From the NCBI GenBank assembly GCA_030425425.1, contig JAUIAO010000014.1, positions 36,532 to 100,531 on the forward strand: 64,000 nucleotides of DNA. Direction: 5' to 3'. Below are positions 35,601 to 43,385 of the stretch, one piece after another (within the stretch, counting starts at the first letter, position 1; each line of letters starts with the position of its first letter). The notes below the pieces were generated by a model. The model did not search any database. It was not told the DNA's origin and saw only the letters and a program-made list of their open reading frames with translations. The stretch comes from Bacteroidia bacterium. Its GTDB lineage: Bacteria > Bacteroidota > Bacteroidia > Cytophagales > Cyclobacteriaceae. The translations under genes and the position numbers were made by a program.

Positions 35601-36674
35601 TTGCCGGTACAGAATGTAAACGACGCACCAGTGATAACCGATGTTGGTAACAAGACCATTCAGGAAGATTTCAGTGTCAAAGGTATTATTCTGGATTTTA
35701 TGGACATAGACAATGATTTGAATGAATTGTCCTTATCTGTGACCTCCAGTAATACAGCATTGATTGCTGAATCTGGGATCAATCTTGTCGCTGCTTCAGG
35801 AATCTATGTGCTGGATATTCAGCCAGAGGCAGATCAGTTTGGTGAAGCAGATATCAAAGTGCTGATTAGTGATGGGGAATTGAAAGATTCCACTGTGTTT
35901 ACAGTGACTGTACAGTCTGTAAACGATGCGCCTATTTTGGTATCCTCTGCTGGTAATATTACCGTAGATCAGGAGAGTCCATGGTCCTTCACATTCCCTG
36001 AAGCAAACTTTACAGACGTGGATGATGCTACCCTGACATATACTTTTGTAGAGTTTCCTGATTGGGCAACCTTGGATGGATCCACTCTATCAGGTACTCC
36101 GGGTTATGATGATATAGGAACGTATACCTTAATCATGCAAGCTGAAGATGCGGCTGGCGAGACAGTGACTGATCAAGTGACGGTTACAGTCGAGTTTACG
36201 ATTTATGATGTGACAGTTACAGTGGAAGTTGATGCGGCTTGTAGTAACAGTAAAAGAACCGTGACAGCATCCGGGGCATTCACTTATAATTGGTATGACA
36301 GCCAAGATAACCTGATCGGTCAAAATCAAGAATTTCTTTCGCTTGATCCGGGAAACTATGAGATCATAGGTGTCGACTCTGAGGGAAGAACCGCCCCTGA
36401 GCGTGTTCAGTTTTCAGTAGAAACATGTGTTGTTCTTGGAGTTGATGGACCTGAAATAGAATTGTACCCTAATCCGACATTTGATTGGCTTTACATCAGA
36501 AACGTTGCTGATGGACTGTCAGTCGATATGTTTGATGCGCTGGGGCGATCTCATGAAGTGAAAATGGAAAAAACTGGTTTTGGATATAAAGTTGATATGA
36601 GTCAACTGCCTTCAGGTATTTACCTGATTAAAACTAGCCATGACAATAAGGTCAGAAAAGTAGTCAAGCAATAG
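32667..36674 (+). CDS. Giant Ig/cadherin-like T9SS surface protein
   Basis: A 1335-residue secreted protein. The ATG overlaps the stop of the S74 gene by one base (TAATG), so the two are translationally coupled; a second ATG at 32676 is an alternative. The signal peptide ends near SVLAQ. The body is a chain of about eight Ig/cadherin-like domains, each ending in a VNDAP or VNDPP motif with Asp-rich, possibly Ca2+-binding loops (DVENDPLTF, DIDNDLNEL). The last about 75 residues (IELYPNPTFDWLYIRN...MFDALGRS...LPSGIYLIKT) form a clear type A T9SS sorting domain. It probably builds a long surface stalk, possibly together with the S74 fibre. Confidence 0.85.
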   Translation: MHHMHRFVKNIWSICALILFSTSVLAQDFEQRSANAPLGGKWSTSGTMTHFSSTGQVAAQSGLISSDSNWTGTVGFIMPSFSLDPNEPPVAVSLESEIFYEVGQSLILEGYDPENDPIEYVIVSQPGLGTLTPVDDKPNEFIFTPNPDVQPDTDLSDIIEFQVRETVGAMKTSNTAQIRFTFRAEDTGHSISNFAFNSATGDLELTWDDQRQNDAYEVEILYFDQSDPLNVIPVSLYNQANPISEYVVDGSSVAFGMTVSAEEHPLVTSQSKVFIVALVSSENGNSDLATFIIDNSTGGRISASDDGLFFAFGSAMTVQENKQVDLRLVAVELGDFDLSETDVEILQIASQGTLGAPTVDQVTANTKTWLLSFTATEEIGGLDSLQFRIYHPERQMYDTAWARVEIKDVNDPPKITRIADQSTVEETPFTVNLSYLDPDNEVDILVESNESSKVSTTYENGVITVTPGQDYSGLVSINVIITEQGTEEEYVAFDRFDVEVEAVNDPPVVAAIDDQTILEDNSLTLAASATDVDSKTQLFDYSVEISDPSKFTVTVNGGNISIVPLANVNGDFEVKVYADDRQGTATSKSVAESFTLSITPQNDAPVALKSFSSQKIVQGMPAYNLNLSAYFTDVENGSDLTFTASGNSQVALSFTGSVMLIDAADDFTGVEDVVITASDGELSVQQTIAFVAVQQNASISVANAPGTLTYEEDFGTQVVDLSSVFVDDNNAGAVFTFDLIGGNFLNVTIDENTGQLTITAPDDYNGSESLYLVGSTGGQSSFLSFDVEVTAVNDAPQLSTIGNVLIQEDLSVTGIFVELSDIDNDAADLSLTVESMNGELIPNENLTVTATTGGYLIDAAPLADAFGAAEIKVTGTDGSLTATTSFNITVQSVNDKPTVVAETIDPAIEDEAYSLDISRLFNDVENDPLTFTVPELPEWASYSNGMITGTPGNDDVETWILTIRASDGNGGSAIASYQLPVQNVNDAPVITDVGNKTIQEDFSVKGIILDFMDIDNDLNELSLSVTSSNTALIAESGINLVAASGIYVLDIQPEADQFGEADIKVLISDGELKDSTVFTVTVQSVNDAPILVSSAGNITVDQESPWSFTFPEANFTDVDDATLTYTFVEFPDWATLDGSTLSGTPGYDDIGTYTLIMQAEDAAGETVTDQVTVTVEFTIYDVTVTVEVDAACSNSKRTVTASGAFTYNWYDSQDNLIGQNQEFLSLDPGNYEIIGVDSEGRTAPERVQFSVETCVVLGVDGPEIELYPNPTFDWLYIRNVADGLSVDMFDALGRSHEVKMEKTGFGYKVDMSQLPSGIYLIKTSHDNKVRKVVKQ

Positions 36675-36700
36675 AGTAATAGACCATAGATGATTAATTA

Positions 36701-36732
36701 GAAAGCCGGCCTTTGAGTCGGCTTTCGTTTTT
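36701..36732 (+). terminator. Rho-independent terminator
   Basis: An 8-bp stem GAAAGCCG/CGGCTTTC with a 10-nt loop, followed by a T-run, closes the S74/Ig-like operon. Confidence 0.88.
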
Positions 36733-36775
36733 AATTGGGAGACCAATCCAAACACCATCGAGTGAAATTCTCCTG

Positions 36776-36791
36776 TGTGATTTTTGTCACA
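36776..36791 (+). promoter_or_regulatory. CRP/FNR-family binding-site-like palindrome
   Basis: TGTGA-N6-TCACA matches exactly the E. coli CRP half-site pattern and lies 113 bp before the azurin start codon. It is a candidate operator for a Crp/Fnr-family regulator. Only sequence shows this, and the cognate protein is not in the window. Confidence 0.5.
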
Positions 36792-36904
36792 AACATATAG
36801 CTTGAAAAGCGGTTGTTTTGATAAACATTGCCTTTTAATGATTTAAGTCATTTTCAGGTGAGGATTTATTCTATTTAATTTGACATGAAATAAACCTTAG
36901 AATT

Positions 36905-37444
36905 ATGAAAAAATTGAAACTATTCGCTTTTTCTCTGATCGCCGCAGGTTTGCTGGCATCATGTGGTGGAGGATCTCAGAAGTCTTCAGAGTCTGAAGAG
37001 ACCAAAGAAGCTCCTGCAACAGAAGCTGCCACAGAGGAAGCATCCGCTGAAGAGGCTGTGCCTGAAACGGTATCACTCACTATCGAAGGAGATGATATGA
37101 TGAAATTCAACCTGAAAGAGTTGAAAGTAAAGGCTGGACAGAAAGTGTCTTTGACATTGAAACACGTGGGTAAAATGCCGAAAGCGGCCATGGGCCACAA
37201 TTGGGTATTGTTGAAGCCAGGTACAGATATTCAAGCTTTCGGTATGGCTTCCATGAATGCTAAAGACAATGACTACATTCCGCAGGATAAAGCGGACCAG
37301 ATCATTGCTTACACTAAAACCCTTGGAGGAGGAGAAGAAACAACTATCACTTTTGATGCTCCGGCAGCAGGTTATTATAAGTTCATGTGCAGTTTCCCAG
37401 GTCATTATGCAACTATGCAGGGTGACTTTATTGTGGAGCCTTAG
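36905..37444 (+). CDS. Azurin-like blue-copper lipoprotein
   Basis: A 179-residue lipoprotein: the lipobox LLASC has Cys20. A Glu/Ala-rich linker (about 25-55) leads to a cupredoxin domain. The four copper ligands of azurin are present: His98 (MGHNWV), Cys162, His167 and Met171 (FMCSFPGHYATMQG). Azurin passes single electrons in the periplasm, for example to cytochrome oxidase, nitrite reductase or peroxidase. The protein should be anchored to a membrane facing the periplasm. It is monocistronic with its own terminator and a CRP-like palindrome upstream, which suits control by respiratory state. Confidence 0.92.
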   Translation: MKKLKLFAFSLIAAGLLASCGGGSQKSSESEETKEAPATEAATEEASAEEAVPETVSLTIEGDDMMKFNLKELKVKAGQKVSLTLKHVGKMPKAAMGHNWVLLKPGTDIQAFGMASMNAKDNDYIPQDKADQIIAYTKTLGGGEETTITFDAPAAGYYKFMCSFPGHYATMQGDFIVEP

Positions 37445-37468
37445 TAAGAGCAGTTCATTCAAACATCT

Positions 37469-37520
37469 AAGCCATTATTCAGATGAGCATCATATGTAAA
37501 TCGGGATAATGGCTTTTTTA
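37469..37520 (+). terminator. Rho-independent terminator after azurin
   Basis: The stem AAGCCATTAT/ATAATGGCTT encloses a loop of about 25 nt that itself contains a short GATG/CATC stem, followed by six T. Confidence 0.8.
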
Positions 37521-37772
37521 TCCTATTTATTCATAATTTATAATTGTTCTTTTCAATCGAAATAGAATAGTTAATCCAGTTTGTGATGCTCATTTTCATA
37601 GAATAGTAATTGATCATTTATATTATTAGGGATCGTAGTTATTTTTTTAATTTCCTTATCTCTCAAATCTCTATTCAATATTCTATCATATAATTTTGAC
37701 TTTCATTTCGAATGAGTATTTTATCAATTCGAAATTTTCATTCTGATAATTGCAATAAATTCAAAATAATCA
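37521..37772. other. Leader region of the leu operon, no gene
   Basis: AT-rich sequence between azurin and leuC. I searched for a leucine-rich leader peptide and a T-box-like stem and found neither. It holds a promoter-like box at 37691. Confidence 0.4.
37691..37698 (+). promoter_or_regulatory. Candidate -7 promoter box for leuC
   Basis: TAATTTTG fits the TAnnTTTG consensus of this phylum, 74 bp before the leuC ATG. No good -33 TTTG is seen upstream. Confidence 0.4.
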
Positions 37773-39170
37773 ATGGGAAAGACGCTGTTTGATAAGGTAT
37801 GGGATTCACATGTGGTGCGTAAAATTGAAGATGGACCTGATGTGCTTTTCATAGACCGACATATGATTCATGAGGTGACAAGCCCCGTGGCATTTTTGGG
37901 CTTGAAGAATAGAGGGGTGAAAGTGTTGTACCCGGAGCGCACGTTCGCTACTGCAGATCACAATACGCCTACCATCAACCAACACTTACCAGTAGAAGAT
38001 CCACTTTCGGCAAACCAGTTAAGAGCTTTGGAGGAAAATGCCAATGAACATGGAATCTCTCACTGGGGACTTGGTCATGAGAAAAACGGAATTGTACACG
38101 TGGTAGGTCCTGAATATGGAATCACTTTGCCGGGAGCAACTATTGTTTGTGGTGATTCTCATACATCCACTCACGGAGCATTCGGAGCTATAGCTTTTGG
38201 TATCGGAACCTCTGAAGTGGAAATGGTTTTGGCCAATCAGTGCATCATGCAGCCGAAACCGAAAAGCATGCGCATCAATATTACTGGAGAACTTTCTTTT
38301 GGAGTGACTCCAAAGGACGTTGCACTTTTCATTATTTCCAAATTAAGCACCTCGGGAGCGACAGGTTATTTCGTGGAGTACGCCGGTGAAGTTTTCCAAA
38401 ACATGAGTATGGAAGGCCGAATGACCGTTTGTAATCTCAGTATTGAGATGGGTGCAAGAGGAGGCATGATCGCACCAGATCAGAAAACATTCGATTATGT
38501 ACAAGGTCGCGAGTTTGCTCCAAAAGGTGCAGACTGGGACAAAGCCATGGAGTATTGGAATACACTGAAGACTGACGATGATGCTTCTTATGATAAAGAA
38601 TTGACTTTTGATGGTTCAGAAATCGAACCAATGGTAACATACGGTACCAATCCAGGAATGGGAATGGGAATCAGCCAAACTATCCCAACAGCTGCTGAGA
38701 TGGATGCGGCCGAGGCTAGCTACAAAAAATCCTTGGGCTATATGGGCTTTGCTGAAGGTGAAAACGTGAAAGGCAAGCAAGTTGATTATGTGTTTTTAGG
38801 TAGCTGCACCAATGGAAGAATTGAAGATTTTAGAGCATTTGCTTCTGTGGTGAAAGGCCGAAAGAAGGCAGATCACGTGACGGCTTGGTTGGTGCCGGGC
38901 TCGCATCAGGTAGAAGCTGCCATAAAAGAAGAGGGGCTGTTGGATATTTTCACTGAATCGGGTTTTCAATTAAGAGAGCCGGGTTGCTCAGCATGTCTGG
39001 CGATGAATGATGATAAGATTCCAGCAGGCAAACTCGCAGTTAGTACATCAAACAGAAATTTCGAAGGACGTCAGGGACCAGGTTCCAAAACAATCCTTGC
39101 CAGCCCACTGGTGGCAGCTGCAAGTGCTGTGATGGGAGTAGTTTCTGATCCGAGAGAATTGATCGCATAA
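37773..39170 (+). CDS. leuC: 3-isopropylmalate dehydratase large subunit
   Basis: A 465-residue aconitase-superfamily protein, the standard LeuC length. Motifs include the early [25 protein letters not shown], and the 4Fe-4S ligand cysteines in FLGSCTNGR and [10 protein letters not shown]. With LeuD it isomerises 2-isopropylmalate to 3-isopropylmalate in leucine synthesis, and it may also act on citramalate in isoleucine synthesis. It is first in the leuC-leuD-synthase-leuB cluster. An unusual 530-bp segment with a four-helix-bundle gene separates it from leuD, although the two subunits are made in equal amounts in most bacteria. Confidence 0.95.
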   Translation: MGKTLFDKVWDSHVVRKIEDGPDVLFIDRHMIHEVTSPVAFLGLKNRGVKVLYPERTFATADHNTPTINQHLPVEDPLSANQLRALEENANEHGISHWGLGHEKNGIVHVVGPEYGITLPGATIVCGDSHTSTHGAFGAIAFGIGTSEVEMVLANQCIMQPKPKSMRINITGELSFGVTPKDVALFIISKLSTSGATGYFVEYAGEVFQNMSMEGRMTVCNLSIEMGARGGMIAPDQKTFDYVQGREFAPKGADWDKAMEYWNTLKTDDDASYDKELTFDGSEIEPMVTYGTNPGMGMGISQTIPTAAEMDAAEASYKKSLGYMGFAEGENVKGKQVDYVFLGSCTNGRIEDFRAFASVVKGRKKADHVTAWLVPGSHQVEAAIKEEGLLDIFTESGFQLREPGCSACLAMNDDKIPAGKLAVSTSNRNFEGRQGPGSKTILASPLVAAASAVMGVVSDPRELIA

Positions 39171-39173
39171 CGT

Positions 39174-39260
39174 AATACGCCGAACGCTATCCGCTTTAGG
39201 CTTTTTAGATTTTTCAAAAGTAAAAGCGGTCAGCGAATAGCGGATTGCAATGAGCGTAAA
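39174..39260 (+). repeat. Phased heptamer-repeat hairpin, left flank
   Basis: Four 7-bp units ending in CGC or GGC (39174-39201) are followed by a 24-bp spacer and then five 7-bp units beginning with GC (39226-39260; GCGGTCA, GCGAATA, GCGGATT, GCAATGA, GCGTAAA). The two arms are complementary in part (AAAGCGG...TAGCG), so the region can fold into an imperfect hairpin. The units run right up to the four-helix-bundle start codon at 39262. Confidence 0.7.
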
Positions 39261-39261
39261 A

Positions 39262-39609
39262 ATGAGAGATTATCACAAATACGATATTTGGCACGAAAGC
39301 CACAGATTTGTATTGAAGACATACAGGATTACAGAAGGTTTTCCGAAGACTGAGCAGTATCGATTAGTCGATCAAATGTGTAGGGCATCATCATCCATTC
39401 CCACTAATATAGTAGAAGGGTGTGGGCGAGAAACTGATAAAGAGTTCAGACAGTTTCTGGTGGTATCCAGAGGTTCAGCAAACGAGATGGAGTATCATCT
39501 ACTGTTAGCGAAAGATTTGGGCTACATCTCAGAAGAAACCTACACGGAACTATTTGATATTGCGAATAAAATAGTGAGAAGTTTAACCAATTTAATTAAA
39601 AAGCTGTAA
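39262..39609 (+). CDS. Four-helix-bundle protein (S23/23S rRNA intervening-sequence family)
   Basis: A 115-residue protein of the four-helix-bundle (S23, Avd-like) family. Typical motifs are DYHKYDIWHESHRFVLKTY near the start, QMCRASSSIPTNIVEGCGR in helix 2-3 and LLLAKDLGYIS near the end. ATG 39262 is preferred over 39250, because 39250 falls within the heptamer repeats and 39262 gives the usual family N-terminus (MRDYHKYDIW). Relatives occur as intervening-sequence proteins and as accessory subunits of diversity-generating retroelements, but I see no reverse transcriptase here. The gene interrupts the leu operon between leuC and leuD and is framed by repeat hairpins, which suggests a small mobile cassette. 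Confidence 0.88.
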   Translation: MRDYHKYDIWHESHRFVLKTYRITEGFPKTEQYRLVDQMCRASSSIPTNIVEGCGRETDKEFRQFLVVSRGSANEMEYHLLLAKDLGYISEETYTELFDIANKIVRSLTNLIKKL

Positions 39610-39699
39610 GCGCTTTACGCCTTACGCAATTCGCTTTTTTGCCTACTTCGAGGTTTAAGTGATATGCGGTTAGCGGTCAGCGGTCAGCGAAACGCGAAA
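39607..39699 (+). repeat. Phased heptamer-repeat hairpin, right flank
   Basis: Four 7-bp units ending in CGC (39607-39634; TAAGCGC, TTTACGC, CTTACGC, AATTCGC) include the stop codon of the four-helix-bundle gene. A spacer follows, then five units beginning with GCG (39666-39699; GCGGTTA, GCGGTCA, GCGGTCA, GCGAAAC, then GCGAAA up to the leuD ATG at 39700). The 12-mer GCGGTCAGCGAA at 39680-39691 is identical to 39226-39237 in the left flank. Confidence 0.7.
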
Positions 39700-40296
39700 A
39701 TGGCTTACGATAAATTTGAAATATTAAAAACTACGGCAGTTCCATTGCCAATAGAGAATGTGGACACTGACCAGATTATCCCTGCAAGATTCCTGAAAGC
39801 TACTGAGCGAAAAGGATTTGGGGACAACTTGTTTAGAGATTGGAGATATAACAATGACGATACTCCGAAAGAAGATTTCGTCCTAAACAACCCAATTTAT
39901 AGTGGTAAAATTCTTGTTGGCGGAAAGAACTTTGGTTCTGGCTCCTCTAGAGAGCATGCTGCATGGGCGGTTTACGATTATGGATTTAGATGTGTGATAT
40001 CCAGCTTCTTTGCAGATATCTTCAAAAACAATTGTCTTAATATTGGAGTGCTTCCTGTACAAGTGAGCGCTACGTTTTTGGACAAGATTTTCACGCAAAT
40101 TGAAGCTGATCCAAATGCAGAATTTGAGGTAAATCTCCCTGAGCAGACAGTCACTATTCTAGCAACAGGAGAAAAAGAAAATTTCGATATCAACACCTAC
40201 AAAAAAGGCAACATGCTGAATGGTTTTGATGATATCGACTATTTGCAAAATATGAAAGAGGATATTACTGCTTTTGCGGCAGATACGCCTCTTTAA
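39700..40296 (+). CDS. leuD: 3-isopropylmalate dehydratase small subunit
   Basis: A 198-residue LeuD, the aconitase swivelling domain. The N-terminal PLPIENVDTDQIIPARFLK and the substrate-binding GSGSSREHAAWAV motif are present. It joins LeuC to form the isopropylmalate isomerase. An in-frame ATG at 39664 would add 12 residues encoded by the heptamer repeats (MRLAVSGQRNAK); since those residues have no family counterpart, ATG 39700 is chosen. That start lies at the edge of the repeat array, so the repeats now form its translation-initiation region and may affect LeuD output. Confidence 0.93.
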   Translation: MAYDKFEILKTTAVPLPIENVDTDQIIPARFLKATERKGFGDNLFRDWRYNNDDTPKEDFVLNNPIYSGKILVGGKNFGSGSSREHAAWAVYDYGFRCVISSFFADIFKNNCLNIGVLPVQVSATFLDKIFTQIEADPNAEFEVNLPEQTVTILATGEKENFDINTYKKGNMLNGFDDIDYLQNMKEDITAFAADTPL

Positions 40297-40321
40297 ATAT
40301 AAAATCAACATTTATTGGTTG

Positions 40322-40349
40322 AGGCTATACCTTATATAAGGTATAGCCT
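40322..40349. terminator. 28-bp perfect palindrome between leuD and the synthase gene
   Basis: The arms AGGCTATACCTT and AAGGTATAGCCT (12 bp each) flank ATAT, and the whole is self-complementary. Only two or three T follow, so it is a weak or bidirectional terminator, an attenuator, or a dimeric protein-binding site. It ends just before a possible TTG start codon at 40350. Confidence 0.45.
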
Positions 40350-40373
40350 TTGCCATATTTAATAACTAATGCT

Positions 40374-41882
40374 TTGAAAGTAGAAATACTAGACACCACA
40401 CTCCGAGATGGGGAGCAGACTTCCGGCGTTTCTTTCACTGATAGTGAGAAGTTGACGCTTGCTCAGCAGTTGTTGGAGGAACTGAAAGTAGATCGATTAG
40501 AGGTGGCTTCCGCCAGGGTTTCTGATGGTGAATTTAAAGGTGCGCAGAAAATCCTCAATTGGGCTAAGGACAATGGTTATCTACATCAGGTAGAGATATT
40601 GGGTTTTGTGGATGGCACCATTTCGGTAGATTGGATCAAAAACAGTGGCGGTCAGGTAATCAATTTACTTTGTAAAGGCTCTAAAAAACACTGTGAAGGT
40701 CAGCTTAAGAAGACCGTAGAACAGCATTTGGCGGATATAGAGGGAACGATTAAGTATGCAGAGAAGCAAGGACTGACAATCAATGTTTATTTGGAAGATT
40801 GGTCCAATGGAATGAAAACTTCTCCAGAGTATGTCTTTACGATGGTGGAAGGTTTGCTCAAAATGCCTGTGAGCAGAATCATGCTGCCGGATACGCTTGG
40901 TGTTCTCAATCATATCGAAACATCAAAATATTGTGGAGAAATGACCAGTCGTTTTCCCAATGCTCATTTCGATTTTCATGCCCACAATGATTATGATCTT
41001 TCAGTTGCTAACGTTTATTCTGCATTGGAAGCAGGTATTAGTGGGATTCACACTACTTTGAATGGGCTAGGTGAAAGAGCCGGAAATGTGCCTCTTTCTA
41101 GCGTAATAGGCATTGTAAAAGACCACCTCAATGGTGATCTGAATGTGGATGAAACCAAACTATATAAGGTTTGTAAAATTGTAGAGTCTTTTTCTGGAGT
41201 CCGAATCCCTGCCAATAAGCCATTGATAGGTGAGTTTGTGTTTACACAAACCAGCGGTATTCATGCCGATGGAGACAGCAAGGACAATCTCTATCATAAC
41301 GATTTGAATCCTGCACGTTTTGGCAGAACCTACACTTATGCTTTGGGTAAGATGTCCGGTAAGGCCAATATCAAAAAGAATCTCGATGAATTAGGAATAG
41401 AGCTGACAAAAGAGGAGACCAAAATTGTCACACAGAAAATCATTGAACTGGGTGATAAGAAGGAGTCAATTACCAAAGAGGATTTGCCTTATATCATCAA
41501 CGATGTGCTGAGAAGTCAGAAATTGGTGGATCGTGTAAAGATCAAAAATTACTCATTATCTGTCGCACAAGGATTGAGGTCTATGGCCACTTTGAGCATA
41601 GAAATAGATGGGAAGACCTATGAGAAAACAGCTTCTGGAGATGGGCAATATGATGCTTTCATGAACTCTCTTCATCTGATTTACAAAGACTTAGGAGAAT
41701 CTTTGCCGAGATTGGTGGATTATGAAGTTCATATTCCTCCCGGTGGAGAAACAGACGCTTTGGTGATTACTACTATTAGATGGGAAAATGGAAAATCATT
41801 CAAAACCCGTGGACTAGACCCAGATCAGACTGTTGCAGCTATTAAGGCAACCATCAAAATGCTCAACGTCATCAGAAATTAA
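40374..41882 (+). CDS. 2-isopropylmalate/(R)-citramalate synthase
   Basis: A 502-residue member of the LeuA/CimA family. The N-terminal catalytic TIM barrel begins KVEILDTTLRDGEQTSGVSF, with the metal-site HAHNDYDLSVAN and the GLGERAGNVPLSSVIG motif. The C-terminal part (about 370-500) is the LeuA-type allosteric domain, suggesting feedback inhibition by an amino acid. It condenses acetyl-CoA with 2-ketoisovalerate (leucine) or pyruvate (isoleucine); the two cannot be told apart safely by eye. No ATG begins the family N-terminus. TTG 40374 gives the standard start, and TTG 40350 would overlap the palindrome. It sits between leuD and leuB, as expected. Confidence 0.85.
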   Translation: MKVEILDTTLRDGEQTSGVSFTDSEKLTLAQQLLEELKVDRLEVASARVSDGEFKGAQKILNWAKDNGYLHQVEILGFVDGTISVDWIKNSGGQVINLLCKGSKKHCEGQLKKTVEQHLADIEGTIKYAEKQGLTINVYLEDWSNGMKTSPEYVFTMVEGLLKMPVSRIMLPDTLGVLNHIETSKYCGEMTSRFPNAHFDFHAHNDYDLSVANVYSALEAGISGIHTTLNGLGERAGNVPLSSVIGIVKDHLNGDLNVDETKLYKVCKIVESFSGVRIPANKPLIGEFVFTQTSGIHADGDSKDNLYHNDLNPARFGRTYTYALGKMSGKANIKKNLDELGIELTKEETKIVTQKIIELGDKKESITKEDLPYIINDVLRSQKLVDRVKIKNYSLSVAQGLRSMATLSIEIDGKTYEKTASGDGQYDAFMNSLHLIYKDLGESLPRLVDYEVHIPPGGETDALVITTIRWENGKSFKTRGLDPDQTVAAIKATIKMLNVIRN

Positions 41883-41920
41883 TCAAACAATTAGAATATC
41901 AATAAGAAAAGTTTTTATCA

Positions 41921-42979
41921 ATGGATTTTAAAATAGCCACACTTCCGGGAGATGGTATTGGACCGGAAATCGTAGATCAGGCAATCAAAGTAATGAATGC
42001 TGTAGGTGAAAAATATGGTCACCAATTTGATTTTGAATTTGCCCCGACTGGTGCGGCAGCAATTGATGCAGTGGGAGAACCTTATCCTGACTCTACACAC
42101 GAAGTATGTATGAATGCCGATGCAGTGCTTTTTGGTGCTATCGGTGATCCCAAATACGATAACGATCCAAAAGCGAAGGTAAGACCTGAGCAAGGGTTGC
42201 TGTTGATGAGAAAGAAACTAGGGCTTTATGCCAATATTCGTCCGGTGGCTACTTTCCCGTCTTTGATAGATAAGAGCCCATTGAAGAACGATCGGGTAGA
42301 AGGTGCTGATTTTGTTGTGGTAAGAGAGCTTACTGGTGGTATCTATTTCGGTGATAAGGGTCGATCAGAGGATCTCAACCGTGCATTTGACAACTGTGTA
42401 TACACAAAGGAGGAAGTAGAACGTATCTTGAAACTGGCATATGATTATGCAGGGAAGAGAAATAAGCGATTGACAGTAGTCGATAAAGCCAATGTGCTCA
42501 GTACGTCCAGATTGTGGAGAGAAGTGGCTCAGGAGATGGAAAAGGATTATGCTGATATCGAAACAGATTACATGTTTGTGGATAATGCGGCTATGCAATT
42601 GATCCAGTGGCCAAAGAAATTTGATGTTATGGTGACTGAAAACATGTTTGGTGACATCCTTTCGGATGAAGCAAGTGTAATTACCGGTTCATTAGGATTA
42701 TTGCCATCGGCTTCTGTAGGAGTACATACCTCTGTATTTGAACCGATTCATGGTTCATATCCGCAGGCTGCAGGTAAAAATATCGCCAATCCAGTAGCCA
42801 CGATCCTATCAGCGGCCATGTTGCTGGAATCATTGAATTTGTTGGAAGAAGCTAAGGCTGTTAGGGATGCTGTGAATGCTTCTTTGGATGCTGATTTTGT
42901 GACTGAGGATATCAATAAAGAAGCAGGAAAATCTACTTCAGAGGTGGGAGACTGGATCGCGGCAAAAGTCAAAGCATAA
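41921..42979 (+). CDS. leuB: 3-isopropylmalate dehydrogenase
   Basis: A 352-residue isocitrate/isopropylmalate dehydrogenase-family enzyme. Motifs include the start [37 protein letters not shown] with substrate-binding Arg residues, [26 protein letters not shown] and [18 protein letters not shown]. It oxidises and decarboxylates 3-isopropylmalate to 2-ketoisocaproate with NAD+, the last pathway-specific step before transamination. It ends the leu cluster and is followed by a strong terminator. Start ATG 41921 gives the normal family N-terminus. Confidence 0.95.
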   Translation: MDFKIATLPGDGIGPEIVDQAIKVMNAVGEKYGHQFDFEFAPTGAAAIDAVGEPYPDSTHEVCMNADAVLFGAIGDPKYDNDPKAKVRPEQGLLLMRKKLGLYANIRPVATFPSLIDKSPLKNDRVEGADFVVVRELTGGIYFGDKGRSEDLNRAFDNCVYTKEEVERILKLAYDYAGKRNKRLTVVDKANVLSTSRLWREVAQEMEKDYADIETDYMFVDNAAMQLIQWPKKFDVMVTENMFGDILSDEASVITGSLGLLPSASVGVHTSVFEPIHGSYPQAAGKNIANPVATILSAAMLLESLNLLEEAKAVRDAVNASLDADFVTEDINKEAGKSTSEVGDWIAAKVKA

Positions 42980-43003
42980 TTGAAAATTAGTTGCCCTTTT
43001 AAG

Positions 43004-43033
43004 AAGCCTGAGATAAAAGTTCAGGCTTTTTAT
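43004..43033 (+). terminator. Rho-independent terminator after leuB
   Basis: An 8-bp stem AAGCCTGA/TCAGGCTT with a 9-nt loop followed by TTTTATAT closes the leu operon. Confidence 0.88.
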
Positions 43034-43385
43034 ATAATTGGGAATTATGGTTGTTGAGAGGATGATTTGATGTGCTGGAGAAAACAGAAATGTAACTTCG
43101 AGATTGTATATTCAATCATACATGCTCATTTTGTGACAAAGAATGGATGTGATACTACAGCGCAGTAAAATTTCAATCTTTTAAAAGTACATTTTTGATA
43201 ATGATAATCTCAGTAAACAAAAATTTGATTTTTGAAGTTTGACGAGCTGTGAATTCAGTCAAAATCCATTTTCAAGCCTTTTTTTAAGAATTTGATACTT
43301 TATAGGGTAGGAATGGTCCTCAATCTTGATAATTTTATTAATATTAGCTTTTTCTAAGAATATTACATTAACCTACTGTAGAAAT
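43034..43385. other. 352-bp gap before TonB receptor, no gene
   Basis: AT-rich. It contains the odd palindrome TTTGTGACAAA (43130-43140), which lacks CRP spacing. No open frame begins with a credible start except the in-frame extension of the receptor. It presumably holds the receptor promoter. Confidence 0.4.

Noticed and set aside
36976..37462. Open frames antisense to the azurin gene
   Set aside because: Shadows of a gene with all four copper ligands; no independent support.
39262..39609. Diversity-generating retroelement
   Set aside because: The four-helix-bundle protein resembles Avd, but there is no reverse transcriptase, template repeat or variable repeat in the window.
39664..39699. 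Upstream extension of leuD
   Set aside because: The added 12 residues are encoded by the heptamer repeats and have no counterpart in LeuD proteins.
43130..43140. Palindrome TTTGTGACAAA before the TonB receptor
   Set aside because: It resembles a CRP half-site but lacks the TGTGA-N6-TCACA spacing, so I do not call it an operator.
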